Shown piece by piece: positions 52,417 through 61,516 of a DNA stretch of 64,000 nt. The position numbers and the translations under genes were made by a program. Location of the stretch: positions 4,214,501-4,278,500 of the forward strand of contig NZ_CP135529.1 in the NCBI RefSeq assembly GCF_032401055.1. The letters are read 5' to 3'. Source of the DNA: Tardiphaga sp. 709 (GTDB lineage: Bacteria; Pseudomonadota; Alphaproteobacteria; Rhizobiales; Xanthobacteraceae). The notes beneath the pieces are model-generated. The model was given only the letters and a program-made list of their open reading frames with translations. It did not search any database and had not been told where the DNA came from. How positions within the stretch are numbered: position 1 is the stretch's first letter; every line of letters begins with the position of its first letter.

Positions 52417-53133
52417 TTAGATCAGCTTCAGCCCCTTAAGGCTGGCATGGCCGTGTTTGCCGACGATGATGTGATCATGTACCGCGATGCCGAGCGGCGC
52501 GGCGATATCGATCACCGCCTTGGTCATCTGCACATCGGCCTGCGAGGGTGTGGGATCTCCGGATGGATGGTTGTGGACCATGATGATGGCCGTCGCGGAC
52601 AGTTCGAGGGCACGCTTCACCACCTCGCGCGGATAGACCGGTGTGTGGTCGACGGTGCCGACCTGCTGCACCTCGTCCGAGATCAATTGGTTGCGTTTGT
52701 CGAGGAACAGGATGCGGAACTGCTCCTTGTCGGCGAAGGCCATGGCCGTGCGGCAATAGTCGATCACCGTGGCCCATGACGACAATGCGGTGCGCTGTTT
52801 CAATTGCCCCTTGGCGACGCGGCTGGTGGCAGCGGCGATCAGTTTGATCTCGGTGATGGCGGCTTCACCGAGCCCGCCGATTTCGCGGAGCCGCGTGTCC
52901 GGGGCATGCACCGTCTCAGCGAAGGAGCCGAATTTCGTGATCAGCGATTTCGCCAGCGGCTTCACGTCACGGCGCGGCAGCGCGCGAAACAGCACCATTT
53001 CCAGCAGTTCGTAGTCGCTCAGCGCATCGGCGCCGACACTGCGAAAGCGCTCCCGCAGTCGCTCCCGATGGCCATGATAATGCGGCGCTTCGGCAAGACC
53101 CGGCGCAGTCGGATCGATGGGGCTGACGGGCAT
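52417..53133 (-). CDS. radC: RadC family JAB-domain protein
   Basis: 238 residues: an N-terminal helix-hairpin-helix region ([42 protein letters not shown]) and a C-terminal JAMM metalloprotease-like domain with [16 protein letters not shown], the zinc-binding signature. It is called RadC by family although a direct DNA repair role is doubtful. Convergent with the Sel1 gene. Confidence 0.93.
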   Translation of the reverse strand: MPVSPIDPTAPGLAEAPHYHGHRERLRERFRSVGADALSDYELLEMVLFRALPRRDVKPLAKSLITKFGSFAETVHAPDTRLREIGGLGEAAITEIKLIAAATSRVAKGQLKQRTALSSWATVIDYCRTAMAFADKEQFRILFLDKRNQLISDEVQQVGTVDHTPVYPREVVKRALELSATAIIMVHNHPSGDPTPSQADVQMTKAVIDIAAPLGIAVHDHIIVGKHGHASLKGLKLI

Positions 53134-53230
53134 GTGGCGCCAACGCTCGCATGGACATTATCCGCGAGCATGCCGTGCCCGGCTACATTTGCAACCAGAA
53201 AGTGTCTGTAACGCTGCGGCGATTTGAAGT

Positions 53231-54058
53231 TTAGGGGACGGGCGTCGGCGGCTGTTCGTTATGCCGCTTGGACAGCGTGAAAATCTCGACGCCGGTCGCC
53301 GTCACGCCGACGGTGTGCTCGAATTGCGCCGACAGCGACCGGTCGCGGGTCACGGCGGTCCAGCCGTCGGACAGAACCTTCACATGCGGCTTGCCGAGAT
53401 TGATCATCGGCTCGATCGTGAAGAACATGCCCGGGCGCAAAGTCACGCCCTCGCCGGGGCGGCCGACATGGATGATATTCGGTTCGTCATGGAACATGCG
53501 GCCGAGGCCATGGCCGCAGAAGTCGCGCACCACGCTCATCTGCTGCGGTTCGACGAAGCTCTGGATCGCATGGCCGATGTCGCCGGTGGTATTGCCGGGC
53601 TTGACCACTGCGATGCCACGCATCAGCGATTCATAGGTGACCTCGACCAGACGCTCCGCCTTACGGGCGAGTTCGCCGACGCCATACATGCGGCTGGAAT
53701 CGCCATACCAGCCCTCGACGATGAAGGTGACGTCGACATTGACGATGTCGCCTTCCTTCAGCGCGCGGTCGCCGGGCATGCCGTGGCAGACCACGTGATT
53801 GATCGACGTGCAGGTCGAATAGCGATAGCCGCGATACATTAGCGTGGCCGGAAAGGCGCCATGGCTGAAGGCGAATTCGCGGACGAAGTCGTCGATCGCC
53901 GAGGTCAGCACGCCCGGCTTCACCAGATCGGTCAGCTCGTCGAGACACTGCGACACCAGCGCGCCGGCCTTGCGCATGCCAGCAAAAGCGGCGGGACCAT
54001 GCAGCTTGATCTGACCGGTTTTGCGCTGGGAGGTTTCGGAGGCTTCGACGTAGCTCAT
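53231..54058 (-). CDS. map: Methionine aminopeptidase, type I
   Basis: 275 residues. The dinuclear metal ligands are visible: D in IVNVDVTFIVEGWYGDSSRM (two aspartates), H in GHGLGRMFHDEP, E in FTIEPMIN and the late EHTVGV. It removes N-terminal Met from new proteins in the cytoplasm. A leftward gene, 97 bases upstream of radC and preceded by sfsA 131 bases further up, all on the minus strand. Confidence 0.96.
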   Translation of the reverse strand: MSYVEASETSQRKTGQIKLHGPAAFAGMRKAGALVSQCLDELTDLVKPGVLTSAIDDFVREFAFSHGAFPATLMYRGYRYSTCTSINHVVCHGMPGDRALKEGDIVNVDVTFIVEGWYGDSSRMYGVGELARKAERLVEVTYESLMRGIAVVKPGNTTGDIGHAIQSFVEPQQMSVVRDFCGHGLGRMFHDEPNIIHVGRPGEGVTLRPGMFFTIEPMINLGKPHVKVLSDGWTAVTRDRSLSAQFEHTVGVTATGVEIFTLSKRHNEQPPTPVP

Positions 54059-54189
54059 CAGGTGATCTTGCCAGGCAGGATGCGACGGGAATGCGTGATT
54101 TGAGGGCCCAATTTAATGGCTGGGGCGGTCAGCGCAAGCCAAAGCAGCCCCTCCAGGACCTCATTGCTCGGTCCCCACGCCAACCATAT

Positions 54190-54903
54190 TCATGGCTGAA
54201 TCGGCACTCGGCCGGCCAGAACGATGCTGCCGTGGTCGATCCGGCAGGTATAGGCGATGGCTTCGACGCCTGCGGCGCGGGCCTTGTCGAAGGCGCGGCC
54301 ATAGGCCGGGTCGATATCGCGCGCCAGTGCAAGAGCCGTGGACGAGCCGATCTGGACCACGAACAGCATTACGGCCCGGGCGCCTGTGGCGACCATGGCA
54401 GCCAATTCGTCGAGATGGCGGGCGCCGCGTGCGGTGACGGAATCCGGGAATTCGGCCAAACTTGGCTGGCGCATCATGTGGACGTTCTTGACCTCGACAT
54501 AGCAGGGCGGCCGTGACGGGTGTTCCAGCAGGAAATCCACCCGCGATGCCGCGCCATATTTCACCTCACGGCGGATGATGTCGTAGCCGGTAAGTTCGGG
54601 GATCGCATTGGCGGCCAGCGCCTCGGCGACAATGGCATTGGGGTGCATCGTATTGACGCCGACCAGCTCGGGCCCGTTGCCGAAATCGGCTTCGATCAGC
54701 TCCCACGAAAAGGGCAACTTGCGGGTCTTGCTCGGCGACTTCGACAGCCAGACCAGCGCGCCCGGCGCCTGCAGGCCGAGCATCGCGCCGGGATTGGCGA
54801 CATGGGCGGTGATCACGCTGCCATCGGCGAGCTCGACATCGGCAAGGAAGCGCTTGTAGCGCCGCAGCAGCGTCGCCGGAACCAGATCGGCCTGTAGCTT
54901 CAT
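54190..54903 (-). CDS. sfsA: SfsA family DNA-binding/nuclease-like protein
   Basis: 237 residues of the SfsA family: [28 protein letters not shown]-type N-terminal part, then [16 protein letters not shown] and [35 protein letters not shown] in the C-terminal nuclease-like fold. First described as a sugar-fermentation stimulation protein in E. coli; it has a PD-(D/E)XK-type fold. It starts five bases after the MscS stop on the same strand, so the two are probably cotranscribed. Confidence 0.95.
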   Translation of the reverse strand: MKLQADLVPATLLRRYKRFLADVELADGSVITAHVANPGAMLGLQAPGALVWLSKSPSKTRKLPFSWELIEADFGNGPELVGVNTMHPNAIVAEALAANAIPELTGYDIIRREVKYGAASRVDFLLEHPSRPPCYVEVKNVHMMRQPSLAEFPDSVTARGARHLDELAAMVATGARAVMLFVVQIGSSTALALARDIDPAYGRAFDKARAAGVEAIAYTCRIDHGSIVLAGRVPIQP

Positions 54904-54908
54904 CGGAA

Positions 54909-56231
54909 CTATTCCGGACCGGATGCGACTTCGACAATGGTTTCGACCGGCAGTGCACCGCCACGGATCTTCAGCTCGCGGACCGGATAGGGCACGCGGA
55001 TGCCCTCACGCTTGAAGGCATCCCACAGTCCCAGCATCACCTCGCTCTTCACGGCATCCATGCCGTCGGGCGAATCGATCCAGAAGGTCAGCGAGAATTT
55101 CATACCGGCTTCGGCGAATTCGGTGAGGATGCAGTTTGGCGTCTTGGCCGTATTGGCCCGTGGCGATGCCGTTGCGACGTCGATAGCCAGCTTGCAGACG
55201 ACGCGCGGATCCGCATCGTAATTGGCGCTGAAATTGACCTTCACCAGCGTGTCCTTGTCCGTATAGGTCCAGTTCACCACCTTCTGGGTGATGAGGTCCT
55301 CGTTGGGGATCAGGAACTCGCGGCCGTCGCCCGCGGCGACCGAGATGTAGCGCGTATTCATCGCACTGATACGGCCGGAACTGTCGCCAATGGTGACGAG
55401 GTCGCCGGGCTTCACCGATTTGTCCGCGAGCAGGATCACGCCGCTGATGAAATTGGCGACGATCTTCTGCAGGCCGAAACCGATACCGACACCGACCGCG
55501 CCGGAGAATACGGCGAGGGCCGAGAGGTTGATGCCGACCGCACCCATGACGAGAGCGACGGCGAACACCATCAAGAGCAGGCGCACCAGCTTGATCAGCA
55601 GGACCTGGATCGAGGGCGTGAGGTCATGGGACTGCCTGATCCGGCCTTCCAGAAAATTGCTGGCAATGTTCGAGAGCCACAGCGCCACTGCGAGCAAGAC
55701 GCCGAGCTTGATCAAGAGTAGCGGGGTCAGCCGGAGGCCGCCGAGATCGATCCCGTTCGCGTCCAGCATGGTGATGGTCGGCTGCAACTGGCCGACAATG
55801 CTAAGGGCCGCCACGAACCAGGCCGAGATCGACACCAGCCGAACCAGGAATTCGTTACGGATCACGCTGGTGACAAGCCGGATCACGAGCCACGCGAGTG
55901 CAAGCTTTGCGGCCACCGACAGCAAATAGCTGCGGCTCGGCCATGTCACGCTCAGCATGATCACGCGGTCAAGGGTCATCAGGATCGCAAAGGCCGCGGT
56001 GGCCGCGCTGCCGACGAGAATACGCATGAACATGCGTAGCGGCGCCGGCCAGCCCATCGCCAGCGAGGTCATATCGACCCGCGAGCGGATTGCGGCCCCG
56101 ATGGCGAAGGCAATGCCACCGCCGGCCATCATCAGTCCGAGCTGCAGGTAGAACCACGGCGAGGTCACCTCGGCGCCGAACGATCGTGCGGTTGCCAGCA
56201 CGAATTCGTGGGTGTCGGTCAGGTCAAGCAT
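54909..56231 (-). CDS. Mechanosensitive ion channel, MscS family
   Basis: 440 residues. Several N-terminal hydrophobic helices are followed by the conserved pore and beta domain ([59 protein letters not shown]) and a C-terminal alpha/beta part. It opens under membrane tension to release solutes. Larger than E. coli MscS (286), close to YbdG/MscM-like sizes. Followed closely by sfsA. Confidence 0.92.
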   Translation of the reverse strand: MLDLTDTHEFVLATARSFGAEVTSPWFYLQLGLMMAGGGIAFAIGAAIRSRVDMTSLAMGWPAPLRMFMRILVGSAATAAFAILMTLDRVIMLSVTWPSRSYLLSVAAKLALAWLVIRLVTSVIRNEFLVRLVSISAWFVAALSIVGQLQPTITMLDANGIDLGGLRLTPLLLIKLGVLLAVALWLSNIASNFLEGRIRQSHDLTPSIQVLLIKLVRLLLMVFAVALVMGAVGINLSALAVFSGAVGVGIGFGLQKIVANFISGVILLADKSVKPGDLVTIGDSSGRISAMNTRYISVAAGDGREFLIPNEDLITQKVVNWTYTDKDTLVKVNFSANYDADPRVVCKLAIDVATASPRANTAKTPNCILTEFAEAGMKFSLTFWIDSPDGMDAVKSEVMLGLWDAFKREGIRVPYPVRELKIRGGALPVETIVEVASGPE

Positions 56232-56376
56232 CGCGCAGCTCTCGTTGTCGTGAACGTATCGTGTGGTGTGGAATCATTGCTGGACGGCGTATTTGATTCG
56301 GACGGGCAGAGATTCACACAAGCACCACGTCGGCGCCATCGAGCGGAGCTTCTGCTTTGAGCAATTCCCGAGAAAT

Positions 56377-56394
56377 ATACCTGTAAATAGGTAT
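56377..56394. promoter_or_regulatory. Inverted repeat upstream of K+/H+ antiporter
   Basis: ATACCT-GTAAAT-AGGTAT, perfect 6-bp arms, 77 bases before the antiporter start in an AT-rich stretch. Plausible operator or promoter structure; not tested. Confidence 0.35.
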
Positions 56395-56470
56395 CACGCA
56401 GAAAACGTTTGGCGTCTCGGGATGACGACGATAAGCATGGATTTACAAGTATTTCCGGCCTCGGAGCCTC

Positions 56471-58267
56471 ATGGCGTCACTTGATTCCGTCAGCATTGCC
56501 ATCCTTCTCGGCGCAGTTCTGGTCATGGCCGGGATCCTGTCCAGCTTGCTTGCGCTTCGCTTCGGCGCGCCCTTGCTGCTGTTCTTCCTGTTTATCGGCA
56601 TGGTGGCCGGCGAAGCGGGCCCCGGTGGACTGCGGTTTGACGACGTCCATACGACCTATGTGGTCGGCTCGGTTGCACTCGCGCTGATCCTCTTCGACGG
56701 TGGGTTGAAGACACGATTTCAGGCCATTCGTGCGGTGCTGGCCCCGTCGATGGTGCTGGCCACGACTGGCGTGTTGTTGACGGCGTTGATCACTGCGCCG
56801 GTCGCCAAATATGCCCTCGACCTGAATTGGACCCAGGCGCTGCTGACCGGCGCAGTGGTGGCTTCCACCGACGCGGCGGCTGTCTTTCTGCTGGTCCACG
56901 CGCAAGGCCTGCGCCTTAGGCCAAGGGTTGGCGCGACGCTCGAAGTTGAGTCCGGAACGAACGATCCGTTCGCCGTCTTTTTGACCCTGACACTGGTCAA
57001 GCTTCTGTCGGTGGGGGACGCCTCTGCCGGTCATGTGGCAATGGAGTTTGTTCAGGAAGCCGTGCTGGGCACCCTGATCGGCGTCGTCGGCGGGCGGCTG
57101 GTCGTCCTGGCGATGAATCGCGTGGCGCTGCCCCAAGGGTTGCATGCGCCTTTCGTTTGCACAGCGGCTTTGGTGATCTTCGGGCTGGCCCAGATCGCTC
57201 ACGCCTCGGGCTTTCTGGCGGTCTATCTTGCCGGCATTATCATCGGCAACCGTCCGACACGGGCGCACAATTCGGTGGTGACGTTCCTCGACGCAGCAAC
57301 GTGGCTGGCGCAGATCGTGATGTTTGTCATGCTCGGTCTTCTGGTGTCGCCGGAGCGGCTGGTGGGGAGCATCATTCCGGCGGTTGGCGTTGCATTGGCT
57401 CTGATGTTTGTGGCGCGTCCGGTTGCCGTATTCCTGTGTTTGCAGCCCTTCCGCTTTAACTGGCGCGAAAAGGTATTCGTGTCATGGGTCGGCCTGCGCG
57501 GTGCCGTCGCAATCTTCCTCGCCTCGATCCCGATGCTGGTTGGTCTGCCCAAGGCGTCGCTGTATTTCGACGTCGCTTTCGTGGTCGTGATCATCTCGCT
57601 GCTGTTCCAGGGATGGACGCTGGCTTTTGCCGCCCGGAAGCTGCATGTCGCTCTGCCGCGCACCGACAGGGGGCCGCGCCGTATCGAACTCGATTTGCCA
57701 GGTCAGCTCGAACAGCAACTGGTCGGCTATGCCGTGCGCCCGAAGAGCCTTTACCTGAAGCGCAACCTCATTCCGTCGTGGTCGAAGCCAACGCTGGTCA
57801 TTCGCGATGAGCGCATCCTGACTCCGGCGGAGGCTGAGCCTGTTACGGCCGGCGATTACATCTATCTGCTGGCGCCGCCGGAAAAGGCCGAGGCGCTGGA
57901 TCGCTTCTTTGTCGACATGCCGCCGAGTACAGCGCCGGACCCGCATCTGCTTGGTGATTTCATGGTGTCTGGCGAAATCACTCTTGGCGATCTTGCGGCG
58001 ATCTATGGCATCGCCGTCGATCCAGCCCAGGCATCGCTGACGCTGGCCGATTATTTCGATATCCATCTCGATCATGCGCCGACCGTTGGCGCCGCCTTGC
58101 CGATCGACAGTATTGATCTTGTAGCGCGCAGTCTTGGTGGCGGACGCGTCAATGTGGTTGGCCTGCGTCTGCCCGAAGATGAAGATCCCGCGCCGCCCAA
58201 GCTGACACGCAGGCAAGCCCTCAAGGCGAAACTGAAGCGAGGCTGGACCACGCTGTCCGGCGCCTGA
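56471..58267 (+). CDS. K+/H+ antiporter, CPA1 (NhaP2/CvrA-like)
   Basis: 598 residues: a twelve-helix CPA domain (about 10-390: GMVAGEAGPGGLRFDD, ASTDAAAVFLLVHAQGL, ESGTNDPFAVFLT, WVGLRGAVAIFLA) and a cytoplasmic tail with TrkA_C-like (ELDLPGQLEQQLVGYAV) and a further domain reminiscent of the CorC/HlyC transporter-associated domain (LLGDFMVSGEITLGDLAAIYG). It exchanges potassium or other monovalent cations for protons. Single gene, convergent with the mod operon. Confidence 0.9.
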   Translation: MASLDSVSIAILLGAVLVMAGILSSLLALRFGAPLLLFFLFIGMVAGEAGPGGLRFDDVHTTYVVGSVALALILFDGGLKTRFQAIRAVLAPSMVLATTGVLLTALITAPVAKYALDLNWTQALLTGAVVASTDAAAVFLLVHAQGLRLRPRVGATLEVESGTNDPFAVFLTLTLVKLLSVGDASAGHVAMEFVQEAVLGTLIGVVGGRLVVLAMNRVALPQGLHAPFVCTAALVIFGLAQIAHASGFLAVYLAGIIIGNRPTRAHNSVVTFLDAATWLAQIVMFVMLGLLVSPERLVGSIIPAVGVALALMFVARPVAVFLCLQPFRFNWREKVFVSWVGLRGAVAIFLASIPMLVGLPKASLYFDVAFVVVIISLLFQGWTLAFAARKLHVALPRTDRGPRRIELDLPGQLEQQLVGYAVRPKSLYLKRNLIPSWSKPTLVIRDERILTPAEAEPVTAGDYIYLLAPPEKAEALDRFFVDMPPSTAPDPHLLGDFMVSGEITLGDLAAIYGIAVDPAQASLTLADYFDIHLDHAPTVGAALPIDSIDLVARSLGGGRVNVVGLRLPEDEDPAPPKLTRRQALKAKLKRGWTTLSGA

Positions 58268-58272
58268 TTGGC

Positions 58273-58953
58273 TCAGGCTGCCGGGATGATACGCGGCAGG
58301 ATCTCGGTGCCACCGAAGGCCGCGACACGGCCACGCTTCAGCATCACTACCTGCGTCGCCAGTTGCCGCATCTCGTCGGCATCGTGACTGACGAAGATCA
58401 TCGGCACATCGCCTGCATCGCGCAGCCGCTTGAGATAGGGCAGGATCTCCGCCTTCCGCTCATCGTCGAGCGCACCCATCGGTTCGTCGAGCAGTAGCAG
58501 CCGCGGTTGCGATAGCAGCGCACGTCCCAGTGCCACGCGCTGGCGTTCACCGCCCGAGAGGCCGCCAGGACGACGATCGAGCAGATGTCCGATATCAAGC
58601 ATCTCCGTAATGCGTGTTTCCTCAGCGGGATCGCGTGTCAGACGGTTCATCCGGCGACCGTAATCGAGATTCTGCGCGACGCTCAGATGCGGAAACAGTC
58701 GCGCATCCTGAAACACATAGCCGATGCGGCGCCGATGCGGCGGGACGTGGACGCGCGCGCTGCTGTCATAGAGCACGTCGCTATCCACGGCGATGATGCC
58801 GCGATCCGGCTGCACGAGGCCGGCAATCATGCTGACCAGCGAGGTCTTGCCCGCACCCGAGGAGCCGAACAGGCCCGTCACACGGCCTTCGCTGGTGAAG
58901 GCGACGTCGACTGAAAATTCGCCGAGTTGTTTGAACACATCAACGCGCAGCAC
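58273..58953 (-). CDS. modC: Molybdate ABC transporter ATPase, short form without Mop/TOBE domain
   Basis: 226 residues from the GTG at 58953, two bases after the modB stop; a longer frame to 58998 overlaps modB by 43 bases. Walker A GSSGAGKTS, Q-loop VFQDARLFPHL, signature LSGGERQR, Walker B LLLLDEPMGALD and switch histidine VSHDADEM are intact. Full ModC of E. coli (352 residues) carries a C-terminal molybdate-binding TOBE repeat; this one stops after the ATPase. A free-standing Mop protein in the same operon (61155-61364) could replace it. Confidence 0.92.
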   Translation of the reverse strand: MLRVDVFKQLGEFSVDVAFTSEGRVTGLFGSSGAGKTSLVSMIAGLVQPDRGIIAVDSDVLYDSSARVHVPPHRRRIGYVFQDARLFPHLSVAQNLDYGRRMNRLTRDPAEETRITEMLDIGHLLDRRPGGLSGGERQRVALGRALLSQPRLLLLDEPMGALDDERKAEILPYLKRLRDAGDVPMIFVSHDADEMRQLATQVVMLKRGRVAAFGGTEILPRIIPAA

Positions 58954-58955
58954 GA

Positions 58956-59651
58956 TCAGTTTCCGTGCAGTCGTTGCGTCGCGCGGCGCGCGAACCATTC
59001 CGAAGCGATAAGCGCCAGTACGGCGATGCCGATGGAGATCATCACCAGACGTGAGGCTGCCGCGTCACCGTCGGGCGTCTGGATCAACGAGTAGATCGCG
59101 GAGGAAATCGTCTGGGTCTCGCCGGGAATGTTTGAGACGAAAGTAATGGTGGCGCCGAATTCGCCGATGGCCTTGGCGAAGCCGAGCACCATGCCGGCCA
59201 GGACGCCGGGCAGCGCCAGCGGCAAGGTCACCGTTGCAAATACTTTCCACGGCGATGCGCCAAGCGTGCTCGACGCCTGCTCGAGCCGCCGGTCAACCGC
59301 TTCTATCGAGAGCCGGATCGGCCGCACAAGCAGAGGAAATGACATCACGCCGCATGCGAGCGCGGCACCCGTCCAGCGAAAGGCGAAGACGATGCCGAGA
59401 TGTTCGGCGAGCCACGCGCCGAGAATGCCGCGTTTACCGAGCAGCAACAGCAGCAGATAGCCGGTGACGACGGGCGGCAGCACCAGCGGCAGATAGATTA
59501 TGGCGTCGATGATCTGCTTGCCCCAGAAGTCACGCCGCGCGAGTAGCCAGGCGACGCCGATTCCAATCGGCGTCGAGATCAATGTCGCGATCACGGCGAC
59601 CCTGACTGAAAGCAGGATCGCCGTCCATTCTTCAGGGGAGATGTCGGACAC
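58956..59651 (-). CDS. modB: Molybdate ABC transporter permease
   Basis: 231 residues with five or six membrane helices and the ModB importer motif (RLEQASSTLGASPWKVFATVTLPLALPGVLAG). It starts three bases after modA stops and ends two bases before modC begins. Forms the molybdate channel in the inner membrane. Confidence 0.95.
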   Translation of the reverse strand: MSDISPEEWTAILLSVRVAVIATLISTPIGIGVAWLLARRDFWGKQIIDAIIYLPLVLPPVVTGYLLLLLLGKRGILGAWLAEHLGIVFAFRWTGAALACGVMSFPLLVRPIRLSIEAVDRRLEQASSTLGASPWKVFATVTLPLALPGVLAGMVLGFAKAIGEFGATITFVSNIPGETQTISSAIYSLIQTPDGDAAASRLVMISIGIAVLALIASEWFARRATQRLHGN

Positions 59652-59654
59652 GTG

Positions 59655-60440
59655 TCAGGACGTCGGCTTGACCAGGAACGTGAAGCCGTACTTCTCAAGA
59701 ACCGTCTTTGCGGCCGATGACCTCAGGAAGGCCAGATAGTTGGCAGCTTCGGTCTTCGCGGTGGTGGTCGCCGCGACCGGATAAATGATCGCCGGATGCG
59801 AGTCCGACGGGAAGGTGCCGATGATCTTCACACCCGGATCGATCTTGGCATCTGTCGCATAGACGATGCCGAGCGGGGCTTCGCCGCGTGAGACCAGCGT
59901 CAGCGCAGCGCGTACGCTCTCGGCCATGGCGAATTTGGACTCGGCCGCGCTCCAGCTGCCAAGCTTCTCCAGCGCCGCCTTGGCATATTTGCCGACGGGC
60001 ACGGACTTCACATCGCCGGTAGCGATCTTACCGTCGCCGGCGAGCTTGGCGAGATCGAAGCCTTGACCGATGGTCACGTTGTCGAGCTTGGCGTCCTTTG
60101 CGGCGATCAGCACGATGCTGTTGCCGAGCAGGTCGGTGCGCGTGGCGACGTTGATGTTCTTCTTGCCGATGGCGTAGTCCATCCAGTCGGTGTCGGCGGA
60201 CACGAAGACATCGGCCGGTGCGCCCTGTTCGATCTGCTTAGCGAGCGCCGAGCTAGCCGCATAGCTGGCGGTGATCTTCACGCCGGTCTTGGCGGTGTAG
60301 GCGGCATCGAGCTCGTCGAGGGCGTTCTTCATCGACGCTGCGGCGAACACGGTCAGGGCTTTGTCCTGCGCATGGGCAGGCGTGAAGGTCGATCCGAGCA
60401 GGATCGAGAACGCAGCGAAAAGTCCGGTAAAATGGTTCAT
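59655..60440 (-). CDS. modA: Molybdate-binding protein
   Basis: 261 residues from the ATG at 60440 (GGAG upstream), with a signal peptide (MNHFTGLFAAFSILLGSTFTPAHA). The ModA oxyanion-binding residues are in VFAAASMKNALDEL, SYAASSALAKQI, APADVFVSADTDWMDY and later GEAPLGIVYATDAK. The periplasmic receptor for molybdate or tungstate. A gap of 214 bases separates it from the preceding unknown gene; it carries a 9-bp stem with one G-T pair (60535-60557) and an inverted repeat (60558-60579), so modABC may have its own promoter. Confidence 0.95.
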   Translation of the reverse strand: MNHFTGLFAAFSILLGSTFTPAHAQDKALTVFAAASMKNALDELDAAYTAKTGVKITASYAASSALAKQIEQGAPADVFVSADTDWMDYAIGKKNINVATRTDLLGNSIVLIAAKDAKLDNVTIGQGFDLAKLAGDGKIATGDVKSVPVGKYAKAALEKLGSWSAAESKFAMAESVRAALTLVSRGEAPLGIVYATDAKIDPGVKIIGTFPSDSHPAIIYPVAATTTAKTEAANYLAFLRSSAAKTVLEKYGFTFLVKPTS

Positions 60441-60534
60441 GTGGCGCTCCATGCGTGAGCGCATCGCAAAGTGCGCGCAACTCAGGCGTTGGTTGGGTGG
60501 GACATGCGACAGGCGGAAGCGCCGTTCCGGCAAT

Positions 60535-60579
60535 CCCGCGGACTTACGGTCCGCAGGGATATCGCTGGGGAATAATATC
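60535..60579 (-). promoter_or_regulatory. Hairpin and inverted repeat upstream of modA
   Basis: On the minus strand a stem of CCTGCGGAC with GTCCGCGGG (60557-60535) is preceded by GATAT-N12-ATATC (60558-60579). Either could be an operator (ModE-type sites are palindromic and A/T-rich) or an attenuator within the mop-to-modA transcript. No match to the known ModE consensus is claimed. Confidence 0.3.
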
Positions 60580-60654
60580 AGGCTGGCCAAGAGGGTAAAG
60601 GCCCCTCGACACGAAGACCTCCAAGGGCTCAGGTCGCGAAAAGCAGAACCATCG

Positions 60655-61152
60655 TCACTCGGACGGCAGCACGGCCAGACTGATGCTGTTCTCGGTCACG
60701 CCGCTGACCTGGATCACGAACGAACCTGCCGCGAGATCGTACTTGATGGTCTTCCGGATGCCGGCGCAGTCGGTTGCGCCGCTGAATTCCATCGGCTTCA
60801 GGATCTCGCCATCCTGGACCACGTCGACCCACGCCGCCGACGACAGGCTGACGGTGTATGTGCCGGCCTTCGGCGCCTTCTGAAAGCGCGCAAAGCCTGC
60901 AAATGTGCCGTCTTTCGGCTTTCGCTCCGGTGACGACGGCAGCTTCGCCTCGGCGGGTGTCTTCAGATCGAGTGTCGCTGCAGCGGGAATTGCGAGTTCG
61001 GCACCTGAGACAATCTTGGGGCGATCCTGTGCCGTCAGTGCAGCGCGCTCCTTGTCGATCGGCCACTTGAATTTGTCACAGCCGCTTGGCTCGGCAGCCC
61101 ATGCGGGCGCCGAACCCAGCAGGGTGAGCGCGACAATCAGACGCGCACGCAT
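60655..61152 (-). CDS. Periplasmic protein of unknown function in the mod operon
   Basis: 165 residues from the ATG at 61152, two bases after the mop stop; the frame upstream to 61203 lies within mop. A signal peptide (MRARLIVALTLLGSAPAWAA) precedes a short cysteine-containing segment (PSGCDKFKWPIDKERAAL) and a beta-rich domain (TVSLSSAAWVDVVQDGEILKP, GSFVIQVSGVTENSISLAVLP), with another cysteine in GATDCAGIRK. Family not recognised. Its place between mop and modA suggests a function connected with molybdate or other oxyanions in the periplasm. Confidence 0.7.
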   Translation of the reverse strand: MRARLIVALTLLGSAPAWAAEPSGCDKFKWPIDKERAALTAQDRPKIVSGAELAIPAAATLDLKTPAEAKLPSSPERKPKDGTFAGFARFQKAPKAGTYTVSLSSAAWVDVVQDGEILKPMEFSGATDCAGIRKTIKYDLAAGSFVIQVSGVTENSISLAVLPSE

Positions 61153-61154
61153 GA

Positions 61155-61364
61155 TCAATCCACCGCGATCATGACGTCGGAGGCTTTCACCACGACGATG
61201 CATTTGCCGCCGGCCTTGAGCGCCAGATCGTCAACGGCTTCGTTGGTGATCGACGAGGTCACGACCTGGCCGCCGCCAATGTCGACGCGGACATGGGATG
61301 TGGTCGCGCCCTTGGTGACTTCGAGGACAGTACCTTTGATCTGGTTGCGTGCACTGATGCGCAT
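61155..61364 (-). CDS. mop: Molybdenum-pterin/molybdate-binding Mop protein (TOBE domain)
   Basis: 69 residues from the ATG at 61364: MRISARNQIKGTVLEVTKGATTSH, VTSSITNEAVDDLALKAGGK and VVVKASDVMIAVD, the single-TOBE molbindin fold, which binds molybdate as a hexamer in the cytoplasm. First gene of the mop-unknown-modA-modB-modC cluster; the following unknown gene begins two bases after its stop. It probably stores molybdate and may substitute for the missing ModC TOBE domain. A palindrome with ATCGT/ACGAT ends lies about 80-105 bases upstream (61445-61468). Confidence 0.92.
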   Translation of the reverse strand: MRISARNQIKGTVLEVTKGATTSHVRVDIGGGQVVTSSITNEAVDDLALKAGGKCIVVVKASDVMIAVD

Positions 61365-61444
61365 GTTGGATCTCGCAGGATTGTGCCGGGCAGCTACAGC
61401 CACGGCTGATACGACAGGGAGTTCGGGAGGGGCGCCCATTGTTG

Positions 61445-61468
61445 ATCGTCGGCTTACGGCACAACGAT
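61445..61468 (-). promoter_or_regulatory. Possible operator upstream of mop
   Basis: ATCGT at 61445-61449 and ACGAT at 61464-61468, with a 14-bp middle, match the outer ends of the known ModE palindrome (ATCG...CGAT) but not its TATATA core. Located 81 bases before the mop ATG. Weak evidence. Confidence 0.25.
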
Positions 61469-61516
61469 GGCGTGTTCTAACCCGGTTTCACGACAATGCG
61501 ATAGCCAGTCGGCCGA

